A DNA stretch of 64,000 nt, from the NCBI RefSeq assembly GCF_030272615.1, contig NC_081415.1, positions 419,800,257-419,864,256 of the forward strand. Reading direction: 5' to 3'. The stretch comes from Cryptomeria japonica. Lineage: Eukaryota; Streptophyta; Pinopsida; Cupressales; Cupressaceae. Shown piece by piece: positions 1-12,900 of this stretch (positions within the stretch are counted from its first letter, which is position 1; each line of letters opens with the position of its first letter). The notes under the pieces are model-generated. The model was given only the letters and a program-made list of their open reading frames with translations, did no database searches and had not been told where the DNA came from. Both the position numbers and the translations under genes were made by a program.

Positions 1-745
1 TTATCATACAAGTGACGCATGTGACTTATTCAGGCTGTTTTTGTTTCATAGATTAAATAAGTGCTACATGTTCTTTTTCACAAAAACTTACTAATATCAA
101 TTTCTTTGTTATATACATGATAACAACTCATTCCGTGGGGCTAGGCTAACTGGTTAAGATAGGTTAAAACCTTAAAAAGCTAAGTGCCCCAAAATGATCT
201 TAAGATGCTTATATTTCTTAGGTGCATATATATCTAGTAAATTAAATTTAACTTAACTTAAAAGTGGAAATTCGACCTCTTCATGCATGAAGCAGCCAGT
301 TTGTATGAAAGCAGCCAAATTAAGATTGTAGATCATAATTGCTGATCATTTAATTGGATTACATTTTATTTTTGGTGGCTCAAAGCCTCAGTTTGTTTGA
401 TAGTTGTGCTATGATTCTGGCTGTATTTCTTTGTCAATCAGTAGCTCTGTATGTTTATTGATAAATTGTTTAATGTCATCATGAAGCATTTTTCTTCTTT
501 TCTCGAACAAGATGATCAACTAAAACATATGTCAGGGCTAGATTGCTGGTTCAGCACACCAGACTTCAAATACAGAAGCAAGTGCCTTAACTAGATTCAA
601 AACTGCTAGGATTACATTCTAATGCCTAGATATAAAATCTTAAAGCTCTCAATTGTGAAAATTTTATGCCTCTCAATCTACTGGAACTCGTTGGAAAAGA
701 ATAATTTGGATCAACAGATTAAATCAATATTTGGCAATTACATGT
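1..745. other. 3' flank of the Sec23/24-like gene
   Basis: AT-rich sequence downstream of the stop codon. It should include the 3' UTR on the minus strand. I see no protein-like ORF, TE domain or repeat in it. Confidence 0.4.
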
Positions 746-957
746 TCATTTCATATATTCCACAACATCTTGGCCAATTTGCTCAAGGAAGGAAACAAAG
801 CCCATCCCATTGTTCAATCCTGTTCCATCAACATCTTGCTCCTCAATGAGGTAGTGCTCAAAAGGTTCAGCATTATCATGGCCACTGCGAATCAAAAGAA
901 GCTTCGGTGTGATGCTTCTTTCCTGCTTCAACTTGTTAATTGTATTTCGCAAAAGAC
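746..957 (-). CDS. Sec23/24-like last coding exon with stop codon
   Basis: A 212-bp coding part after an acceptor ending CGACAG. It completes Cys, then encodes [20 protein letters not shown] through [18 protein letters not shown] and TGA at 746-748. The C-terminus is full length for the family. The 3' UTR should continue below 746; no polyadenylation site could be fixed. Confidence 0.95.
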
Positions 958-3900
958 CTGTCGAAAAATATTGAGGGTAAGCAAAGTATGTAGCTCAATA
1001 ATGCATAAAAAAGTACATGTTGGATTACAATTTGGTCACCAACCATGCTTTGAGAGCCCCTACTACCAGTAGATCCTAATTTCTATATGAATGTATTTAC
1101 ATACATTGTATTTCTGTTTGAGCCATGTAACTCATTGCATAGGAGCACAAATACCATATTGTGAGAAGACTATAGAAAGACATATTAGATTCTTTAATTA
1201 ACACACCATTCAATCTTTTAATGCATTGATACGTGAAAATAACAGAAATCTGCATACTGATTTTAATGCATATCTTCAAGTGGCGATAAAGACCATCAAT
1301 AATCATATGAAGGCTTCCATCTCAAATTTTTTTCTCTAATACATAATTTAAAGAGAAAAAATTAGGTTTTATAATAACTCGATCTTTACTTGCATGTTCC
1401 TGATAATGAGTTTGGCATTGACTGAAAATGCCTGAGGATGTTGGAAAGAGACCTCCTAGAGATTGGGTTAGGTTTAATTTTGATAAGCAGAAAAAGCAAA
1501 TCCAGGATTAGCAGGGGAGTAAATCTTTAGAGATGATGGACAACCTCTTATTTAAGATTTCAGCCACTTGTGACTGACTAAGTATAAAGAATAAGCCAGA
1601 AGCAATGGCTAATTTAGAAAGCTAAAACTAGCTAAGGAGAAGGGATGGTGAAAACTTGAGGTGAAATCTAAGAGAAGTACCCCATATGACATCTCCTGCA
1701 AATAGGTCTTTTCATTATAAATGAAGATTCGTAGTTTGCAAATTTCCAACTATGGTCCTAGTCACTTGTTAGATTCCAGTACAAGGATTAAGACCACGTG
1801 CTTGTCTATCCACACCTTATGCTGATCATATTTATCTATTATATAGCCATGCCCTTATTAGTTTATTCCATACCCTGATTTGAAATATCATCCTTGTTTG
1901 TCCTATACACCAATTTGAAATGCCATCTCTGTACCCATCTTTTAGCCCATATCTCCAGCTTGCTGTAATCTAAATGCAATGGCATATTGAATCTGATATT
2001 GGAAGGCTAAATAAAACTAGTCTATCTGTGATTTGATAATGGTAGCTTTGATGAAAGTTGAATATATGCATTTGTACTCTTGTTTCTATTTTAATATGAA
2101 TTTTCTTTTTTGCCTGGCATATTAAACTGGACATTGAATTGTAAGCCACAGAACATGTTCGATTTTATTACAAAAAATTTACAAAACAAAAGATATTGCC
2201 TATAGAAAGTATACAGAACAGATGTGCAGCTATAACAACACTCACTGCAAATAGATTATCTCAATAAATCAACAAAACTTTCATTTCCAACTTTACTAGA
2301 CATTCTTCCAAACTAAAAAACTCACAACAGCAAGTGACCAACTTCTACCATGTTTCTCAGACTCTAATAAATTGATGCAGAGTTTTCAATTCTATCACAA
2401 AAATTTCACAAAACAGAAGATACTACCTATACAAAGTATACAGAACAGGTGTGCAGCTATAAGAACACTCACTGCAAATAAACTATCTCAAGAAATCAAC
2501 ATAATTTTCAATTCCAACTTTACTAGACATTCTTCCAAACTAAAAAAACTCATAACACCAAGTGACCAACTTCTACCATGTTTCTCAGAAGCAGGTAAAT
2601 TGATAGACAGTTTGTACTTACAGTTCTGTGGAGGAGGAAATGGTAGTGCAGGATCCGCTGTTGAAGAATAATAAACAATGAGAACAGTGAATGCATCAAG
2701 AAAGAAAATAGGACTGCCACTAGTTATGAGTGCAGCACGGCTTAAAGAATGGCGAGGATATGCCTGCTTGTCTGGGGTTGAATATGACGACAACACTGGA
2801 TATACAGCACGTAGAAGGGAGCTTGGCTCCAGAGCACTGCATCCAATGCCCTAAAGTTAACTACCTCACAATAACCCAGTATCCAATAAAATCCATTATA
2901 TTCATTAAATATAAATATTATAAAAGAAAAAGTTGTCCAATGAGTAAGAAAATGAGTCTCTCGTGCAGACAAGAAAAAGGTAGTGAGAATAAACGTGGAT
3001 GAAACAATTTTTAAATGCCATGTGTATACACTACTTGAGATCACTTTTTCCTTCAATAAGGAACAAGCCCTGCAATTTCTATACTGTGAAATTAAATCAG
3101 TGATTGTTTTCATGTTCCTCATTACACATGCAGGGTGATCTCAGCCTTTAAAGACAATTATTTACTCAGATTTCTTCAAATTCTAGAAGACCAAACTCCT
3201 TACCTGAGCCACAGTTGTACAGTTAGACGTATCCATCAACTTAACTTACACTACACTTCAAACTTCAAGGTGTCAACTAAGATTTAAAAGAATCAAAATA
3301 AAAATAACACAAATCTACTACCTGAAAAGGCATTGAAGATAAATTCGATAGTCTGGATGAACACCCTCTTCATGTAGACGGAGAAGAGGACTCCTCAAAA
3401 GAGCAAATGCAAGTCTTGGTAAGGACTGCAACTGTGGACAATGTGAAAATGCAACATCAAGCCGACTAGCTGTATTGGGCTTTCCAAATTGAACAAGCTT
3501 GCAGGCATCGTTATATTGAGCAGTTAGAATAACAAGCCAATCATGCAATAACAGTCTGCCTTCCTTGACTCCTTGCTCCAAAGATGCTGCAATTACCTAA
3601 GAAATCTCTCAAGTGAGGAAGCCAAATCAAACATTTTGTACACTAGTTCAAAGAATCCCAAAAGAATGTTAATAACCAGCAAAACACAAGTTTATTTAGT
3701 ACAATGCTTAATAGACAATGATCTTATTTTGACAAGAGAAAAATAAAGTGGATCCGACCGCATGCATCCATGTTTGTCAACTCACATTCTGAGCATCTTA
3801 TCATAATTCACATCTAGTTGAATGGAATCATGGCATGAAAAACAACAATCAGACTGCCAAGCATAGTGCTAGAGCAGGTCAATAAATGTAGTCTTTAACT

Positions 3901-6900
3901 ACAAATAAACAGAATGTACAGACTTTCTAATTTAAGTTTTTCCTGCTTACATTGTGGGTAATGTTAGTTAAATGAGCTAACCAGAATCCATCAGCACGAA
4001 AATACCATGAAGATATTATGTATATAACTGTCAAATGAAACCCAAAACAAATGTGCCTTTTATATGTAAAAATCATTTTGTACATCTCATCTCTGACAAC
4101 TTCATTATGTCTATATATTGCATAGCACTAGTTGCTGGAATTAAGATTTCTACCTTGTGAACGAGAATAGAAAGAATAACTTCTGCATTAGCACTGTCAT
4201 AAAGCTCATTTATATTTTGTGCTATTTCATACTGTACTGTCCGTATTCTCAACCGCTGTTTGAGCAAGTACCTACAACTGCACAAAATATAGATGTTAAT
4301 TCATATAAAACACATTCAGTAGTTTGTAAGAGTGTAGTAAGCATGCACAGGAGATACAACCTGAAGAAAGATGTTCCAACTAAATATAGTTTGCTCAAAT
4401 TAGAAACTAGAGCAACCAAAATGAATAAAGTTTTAGGATAATATCTTATTTAGAATATATTAAAGTTATTAAGTGCATGATCAAGTATGTAATTTCAATA
4501 TAAGGGTTAGTTTCACATATACTTAACCATCAAAAAAACACCTGTGGGCTAATTCATATTATCATCATCAATAACAGGTTTGATTATTGTGTTACCCTTT
4601 TGCCTGAGAACCCAGATTTGGTATCAGATTGTGAAGGTCCAAGACACAATACACAAGATCAAGCACGTGTAGGAAGTTTTTATCAAAGATTGAAAATCAC
4701 AAACTCAATACAGATTTTAACAATTTGTAGGTTGAAACCCCCATTGTATAAATCAAGAGTTTCATTATTGCAAATACAAAGACTAGAACTCCATGGAAAT
4801 AAAGATTTTTGCATTTGTGACTAAGATATAAAAATAGTAGGTTTACATATTTCTTGTAGAAGCTGAAACATTATTAGAGAAACCCCTGTTTGCGATTGTG
4901 TTCAAGGTGATTGATACATACGTCTTTGCAGAATAGCCTATTGCAGACCAAAAAGATAGTCACCCATCAGTCATAAGATAAGCTAAGAATTTTCTTTTTA
5001 TCAGAGTTTTAGTTTGGGTCGCACCTGCCAGGGTGAACATCTGCAACCATGGGATCTTGCAGTCAGTTTTGGAGTTGGTACTCTTCTGCAAAAGGGTTTG
5101 CCGATTTTTCCTCAAAATCATGGTTTCAAGTTTCAGTTTGGTTACCCAACGTCAGGTTGGATGGATTCTGGTATTCTTGGTCATTAATACATTTTAGATC
5201 CAGGGAGGGTCTCCACCACAGCAGAGTGTTCTTTTCGTTTGTGATCAAAAGACCTGTAGTGTCTTCTGTAGGGTAGTTAGTAGATAGAATGACCATTAAG
5301 GGAGGGTATTAGAATATTTCATTATAGTTTAGTCACTTATATTTAGTTCCTTGTTTAGTGGTCATTTAGCTTTTAAGTTAATTAGCTTTTAAGCTTTATT
5401 TAGCATTTAGCTTTTTCCTTTTAGTTAATTAGCTTTTAAGCTTTATTTAGCGTTTAGCTTTTTAGTAGTTCATTTTAAACGACTTGTTCTTAATTTAGAA
5501 CGTCCTCCTTGTAATCTCTTTATATACGTTTGTATATTGTTGAATAGATTATCCGATTATTGAATCATTCAATCAATTTATTTTTCAGAAAGTAGGTGAA
5601 TTTGTGGCAGACTATGATGGAAGATTCTTAGACATCAATGAAATAATTTTCAAGATTGATGAAACAAAATCAGCTTCTTCCAACTAAAAGTCCAAATCTA
5701 AAAATAAATGCTAACTTATTTCCTTGAAGCATGGTGTAGACATTGAAAATTGTCCATCGCCTACTTGCAGCATTTTCAATAATTATTCCTCTAAATTGAT
5801 TAAATAATTTTATTATTTAATTAAGCTAACATTATTCTTCTAATTCGAATTCCAAAATCCAAATTTCCCTCACTCCATTATTAATTAAATAATTTTAATT
5901 TTTTTAATTATTTTAATGTCTTCAACCACTAATTAAGTAATTTTTATTCTTTAAATAATCTTCTCTTGTACAAATAATTAAATAATTTTTATTATTTAAC
6001 TATTATAATTTTCCTCTATCATGCATGTTAATTAAATAACAATAAATATTTAATTAATTCCTTTTCTACCACTTTTCCATAATTAAATAATTATTTAATT
6101 ATTTAATTAGTTAACTAAGTCTCCTATAGTTAAATAAATTCTTTCATTTATTTAATTATTGACTTTCTTAAAGTTCTCCAAAAAATAAATATTTATGTAA
6201 TTCTTTTTATGCACATGTTTAAATAATTTTAATTATTTAAATACTAATTAAGTCCACCTCTTAATTGACACTCACTTTGACTTTTTCAATCAATCAATCC
6301 ACTTCACTAATCAATCAATTCTCTTAACAGATTCATCAATTCACTTAATAGACCAGACAAGTCACTTAACTGATCAATCAACCTCCATCACAAGTCAGTC
6401 AACTCCCAATCAATTCCTCTTAACAAACCTCAACCATTGACCATCGAACCTTCTCCTCAAATCACCACCATTGATCGATATTGGAAAATCTATAAAAGTA
6501 ACCTTGATCATCCATCAAAGAGAACCACACTCTTCAAGCTTTCTTGCACCCATGCTGCGATAATAGTGCTACAATATCTGAGAGCAACAATACTACCAAG
6601 TATAGGAAGTAAGAAGAGCAATGGAGACCAAAGGAATGTTTGCATAAGGTTGTATTTACATCATGATTTAGTTTTCTTTCATTTTGTTTCTTCATTATTA
6701 TGATTGGAATGAATTGCATTTCTTAGGCTTGTTGTGGTTAGGCTTAGCATTGAATATTCCCCTCCTACACATGGTATTTTCTTCCCTCATGCTAACTTAT
6801 TTACTTGATTGAAAGGATTTAAATTGTAAATGTCATTATACTGCAGAATACAATGCTTGGATAAAACAAACTTCTCATACTGACAGCTACAAGTGATAAG

Positions 6901-9900
6901 AAATATCTCTATGCAAATGAATAATTTGGATCGTGACTGTATTCAATAATGATAGCCTCGTCTTCTATCTTTTGTTTCTCAAATATCCTATATTATTGTA
7001 TAATGAATGCTCACAACAAAAATAACAATAAGGAAAGATTGCAAAATAGTACACCTTGCATATTTTCTTCATTTAAATTTATAATCACTTCCATGCTCGC
7101 AAATGGGCCAAGACTACAAGTCCAAAAGATTCATTTAAATTCATAATCACTTCAACGTTTGGAAATGGACCTAGATTACAATTAAAAATCCACAAGAAAT
7201 ATTAAATGGTTTGGGCAAGATTGTCATTTATTAAAATTTAATATAATGTTTGGCATAGTTGGGATATCCGGTATTCCTAAGGATGGACAGGTATACTCTC
7301 TATTAATTTTCAGTTTCATATTTCATTAATATATCGATAAAATAAAGACTTCTCAAGGATACATTGGGTAAAACCCAAAAAAAAAGACGAACATAAAAAA
7401 TCAAATGTCTGATTAAGCAATCTAAATGTAAAGGAATTATACAGTACCGAAACTACAGCAGTCACCTTGTTACTAACTCTTAACTACACATACCTGTTCG
7501 GTGCACTCAACCCTGTCTTGAAATTTTCCTCGGGTGGTACAACTACAGTATATTGAAAAGCGAATTGTAAAACTGGGGGAGCATCAGAGTTCCTGAAAAC
7601 CAAGAGTCAAATAAGGGTTGGTTTAAGGCAAAATACAAAAGGCATATATAGCAAGTGCTTTAATATTTCACTTCAAACATGTTAATCTAATCTCTAGACT
7701 GATGTTAATGAAAAAAAATTTGGAATGTTATAGGTTTTAGTTATGTACAAAAATTTGGCAAGCTAGCATTTACATAGGATAACCAGGACAATTGTTGACA
7801 AATAACAAATATCTCAAATCTTTTATGATAACCAATAAACTAAAAATAAATAGGCCTATTCTAATATTCTCTCCTGTTTCCAATTACTGTTATGTTTATT
7901 TGCATACAGCCATGCCAAATGGCAGAAACTGTAGGCATCACTACACATTAAAAAACTTGGGGGTAGTTAAAATTAGTGAAAACAGTTTCACTTCACAAAT
8001 CTTAAAATATAATCTATATACTTTTTAATAGTATATAATTGAATATTAACGTACCAGTGAACTCTCTAAAATAATTCTTAGGATCCTATGTCTTTCATAA
8101 GTTTAATGTTTTAATTCCATCTTCATGTTCTCTTAAGTACCCATAAAAATGGGGACCCCTCTTTTTTGGTTTTTCTTTTTGTCTAGTCTTGCCTCTCTCT
8201 GCTTTCAGGATGAAATGAGTGAGTTTATGGGGTTAGCATAGATCAGATAAGGCTAAGTTAGGAGTCATCATTGCTCAGAAGTTTATCTTTTAGGTCTTGT
8301 CCCTCCAAAGGTCCAAGAGCGAATTTCATGCCTTGTCCTTCCAAGGGTCTTGGAGCGCACTTTCTAACCTTGTCTTTGAAGCTGTCTTAGAACAAATTGG
8401 ACTTGTGTCCTTGATTTGATCTTTTAGCAAAGAGTTGGTATTTAAGTCATGTCCTTAGAAAGGACACAGAGCGAGATTCTATTTTAGGTCCCGTCCTTCC
8501 GAAGGTCTCAGAGAGAATTTCTTATAGAGGTGTTCTTAGAGGGCTGAATTGATGTTGCTTTTGAATCGATGAAGTAGTAAGTTTCAAGTCATGTCTTTGT
8601 AAAGGTCATAAGGTAAGTTGTCGAATCTTGTCATTTAGGTCCTGTCCCTAGAGAGGTCGGAGAGCGAATTTTGCCTATCTTGCTTCTGTCCTCATCAAGG
8701 GCATTGAGCGAACTATGTTTTGAAACTTGTCCTTGGGCTGGTTATAGAGCGATTTGAGCTTGTCTTTGGGGAGGTCGGTGAGAGAAGTTTATCTTTTGGT
8801 CTTGTCCTCACAAAGGCCAAAAAGTGAAATTGGATTTAGGTCATGTCCTTGAGAAGGACATGAAGCGAGCTTCTTCATTTCGGACTTGTCTTCTTAAATG
8901 GGCAAATTCAAGGTATAGGTCTTGTCCCTAAGGCGGTCCTAGAGTGAACCATTTCTTGAGAGCTGTCCTCACAAAGGACATAGAGCAGAATAATAAGATA
9001 AAGGTCATGTCCTTAGCAAGGACAAAGGGCAAATTTGTTTATAAGGCCTGTCCTTGAAGAGGACACAGAGCGAAGTGAATAATATGTCTTGACCAAGGCC
9101 TGGTCATGAAGCGAATTTATCTTATTATAGGACCTGTCCTTGGAGAGGACATTGGGTGAAGTCCTTGCCTTGAGTTTGATCATCAAACACATGAAGTGAT
9201 TTGATAAAGCATACATTTTTTAGGGGCTGACCAAAGCGAGTTTATAGGTCCTGTCCTTAGGACAGACATGGAGCGAATTTTGAATGTAGGTCTTGTCCTT
9301 CAAGAGGACGGTGAGGGAATTTTGATTATAGGGCCTGTCCCTAAGGCGGCCATAGAGCGAAATATACATCAAGAGCCCCACCTTCATCAAGGATAGTCAG
9401 CGAATTAGTTATAGGTCCTGTCCTTCGAGAGGACAAAGAGCGAAAAACCATATAGGGCGTGTCCTTGAAGAGGACTTAGAGCAAAATCAATGTTTAATCA
9501 AAATATATAAACCTTGATCAAATTCCAAGCAGAGTTGCATGATACAAAAGGTTTGGCGCTAAATTATTCAAAATTTCGATTTTCAATGAAGGAAACTTAA
9601 AATGAAGAGTCGGCCATCATGAAAGGTTAATTGATATTCATTTTTCACTAAGTCGGCCTAATTGTTTCACAAGGCATATCGCATATATAAAGACATTATC
9701 AAGATCATTTTAAAAAATCAAATCAAAGCATTTATCTTCTATCATCAGCGAGCTTGATAAGCAGATTGAGCGAACTCTTTTAGCAATCAGCAGATTTCGA
9801 ATTCAAGGTAGCAAGGTTAAATCATTAGCAAGGCGAATCAAATAAGAAGATATCAATAAACAGATTGATAGGTGAAGTTCATCATTTAAACAGCAAGAGA

Positions 9901-12900
9901 TTGAAAGGACAGAGATTTCTTGAATATCAGCAGTCGCCATTAATCAGATTTCTTTAGGATAAAGTGCTTAAATCAAAGGTAACTCCATCTTTTAGGTAGA
10001 TTTAAAGGCAGGAGCTGGTCTAGTTTGCATTATTAATGATTTTTTGTCAAAGTCAATTAGAAATTTAGAACCCTTTCAGTAACAAATTTCATATTTGATG
10101 CAAGGTTCAGTTTATAGGTCTTAATGCATTAATAATTCATCAAGATTCTAACTTGGATCACCTCTCACAAGTAAACTTATGGCAGCATCTAAGGCAAGTG
10201 GATCGTCATCAAGGCAAGCTCTTATCAAAGAAGACCAAAAGAGTGATGATTTGGAGACCAAGATTACATCCCAATGGAGCAACATTGGAGACACAAACCT
10301 TGGCAATTTTGACGTGAAGAAGTCTCATGAGGCACCATACATCAGCCAACCGTCACCTATAGCCAAGAGGATAATAGAGAGCGGCATCATCAAGGCAGCC
10401 GGCTTCCCTCCTGCAGTTCGATGTCATGAATTGATGATCGAGCATGCCAAGCATTATGATTCACACTCAAGGACGATCGTGGCAGAGGATGGAACCGTAC
10501 TTGCCTACCTATCAGAGAGAGCCATAAGTGAAGCCTTCCATCTACTAGAACAAAGAGACATGATCTATAGGAGTCTAGAAGGAGCCAAGTCAATTTATGA
10601 GGATGATTCTGACACATGCCTATCAATCATCAATAGGGATTGGTTGCAAAAGTGTAGACCCCATCTTAACAAGATTCCCAATGGGCCACATCGCATGGAC
10701 TTTTAAGAAGAATTCAGAGATTTGATCACCTTGCTTGGTCGAGTTGTAGGAGCTCCTCAAGCCTTTTTCTTTGACAAGTGGATGTTCTTTTTCATTCAAA
10801 TCATCATTCAAGGGAAGGGAATGATTAATTGGGCAAGGATCATTAGTAATTGCCTAGATGTACAATTAAGGAGGTTGATTCCGACTAGGTCATTTCACAT
10901 GAGCTCATATATCATATATTCTTTAGCAAGGAGCTATGAATATGCAGGGCTACCACATAGAGGCCGAGTTGGAAGAGGGCCCGGAGAGATAAGGGTTTCT
11001 GATTCTTATGAGATATTGCATCATCCACCTAAACAGCATTATAGATTGGTCAATGATACTTTCACAATGCATATCACCAGGACCTTACAAGGAGGAATCC
11101 ATCAAAGGTTGTCTCAAGATGCACAAGACCTAATCAAGCAATATGGGGCGTGGTTTATTCAATTTCCCAAGTTCACATATATAAGGATCCAAGGATATCC
11201 TTCTCCTCCCTTTATGTTGCCACGATATCCTATAGATAGAATAGTATTTCTTGAGATGACAAGGCAATTGTTAGCATGTACTAAATCCTTGAGGTACAAA
11301 CATGGAGCTGTCATCACTAATTCCATTACACTTGGGAATTCAATAGAAGTTTGTCCTTCACTTCAAGCAGTTTAAGGTGCCGAGCCAGAATTATCTCTCT
11401 ATTTATCTACACCATTTGCTTCTAGAGAAAATTTTGATCTTCATGGTAATGTAGAAGAGATGGCTGGAATGAAGTACAGGCATGTGTCTCAAGTTGAAAA
11501 CTTTTGGATGAATGCGCAAGATGATTCTGAGATAAGAAAGAAGATGCATTCTCGAATGCCTCTTGACCTAATCAGAAGATGCAAGATATATAGAGTGGCC
11601 GACCAAGCACAAGATAGTGGTCAATAGATCCAATCTACCTATGAGAAAGCCAACAAAGGAATAAAGATCAATTGGGATGAAAAGGAAGTCACTGATTTGA
11701 GGGAATTGATGGATCCTATTTTAGCTTGCACACGAAGATGGGTAGATATTCAGCATCAAAAGCTGAAGGAGCAAAATATGACCATGACTTTCAACTTAGA
11801 GACAAGGATGGAAGAAGAGGAAAGGGTTAAGTGTGAGTGAGAATGCTTCACACTCAAAAGGATCAAAGAGAAAGAATGAACAAGGAAAGAATAAAACTTC
11901 CAAGAAGAAGCAAAAATTAAATCTAGATCAACCTCAGAGCGTTTCTCTTAGACATCAGAAAGAAGATCAAGGTGAAGATCAAAGAAGAAATGAAGATGTA
12001 GTCCACGAAGTAGATGAATCAACAGAGTCAACAATACAAAATGACAGGAATGACAAGCAAGAACAAGGAAGAATGTCTCAAGATTCATCACATCCAGCCC
12101 TTCATATTCAGATTTGTGATGATGAAGAACAAGAGGATAATAATGAAGTAACCTCTCCTCCTCCTAGGAAAGAACCTCCACCTAAAGAATTACAAGTAAG
12201 AGAAGGAATATCCTTCATTCCCGAATGGCTCAAAGAAAGGCTTACCAAAGAAGTGATAGAAGAAGAACAACAACAAGCATTTGATTTAGATATTCTTTTA
12301 AATGGATCTCAAGAGGTCATTGAGAAAAGGAAAGCTCCAAAGATGTCTAAGATAATAAGGGATGATACAAGTTCTAGAAGGATAGAGATTGCCACTCCCG
12401 CCACAGATAAGTATGAAGATAAGATCTTGGCAGAAGAATATGATTTGGAGACATTCGACTTGGGTCCACTCACTTCCGACTTCCGAGCAAGCCATGGAGG
12501 AAGCCACTGAATCCGTAAAAGCAGTAAATGAGAAGCTAAAAGTTGAAATAGAAAAGAACAAAAGATTAGAAAAAGAAGTATGTGCATGGAGGAGATATAT
12601 TCAGCAGTTTCAGCAGCCTTTGAGACATCAAAGTCCTCTGACCACACCACCTCCTTTGCTTTCTATCAAGTCAATTGATCACATGGAAAAAATGAGAAAT
12701 TCAGCACAACTTCTAGAGGCTTGGATCAACAAATCTTTCACAACGGCTAATGAGTTTGTAAGGAATATGATGAAAATACTTGGAAGAGCCATTTGAGTTC
12801 TTGAGATAGTCACTAGGGACATCACCATTCCTGTTTTGCAAGCAATAAGGAAGGCACCTACACAGATGATGGCACAAGAACGGATAATTAGGAAGGAATC

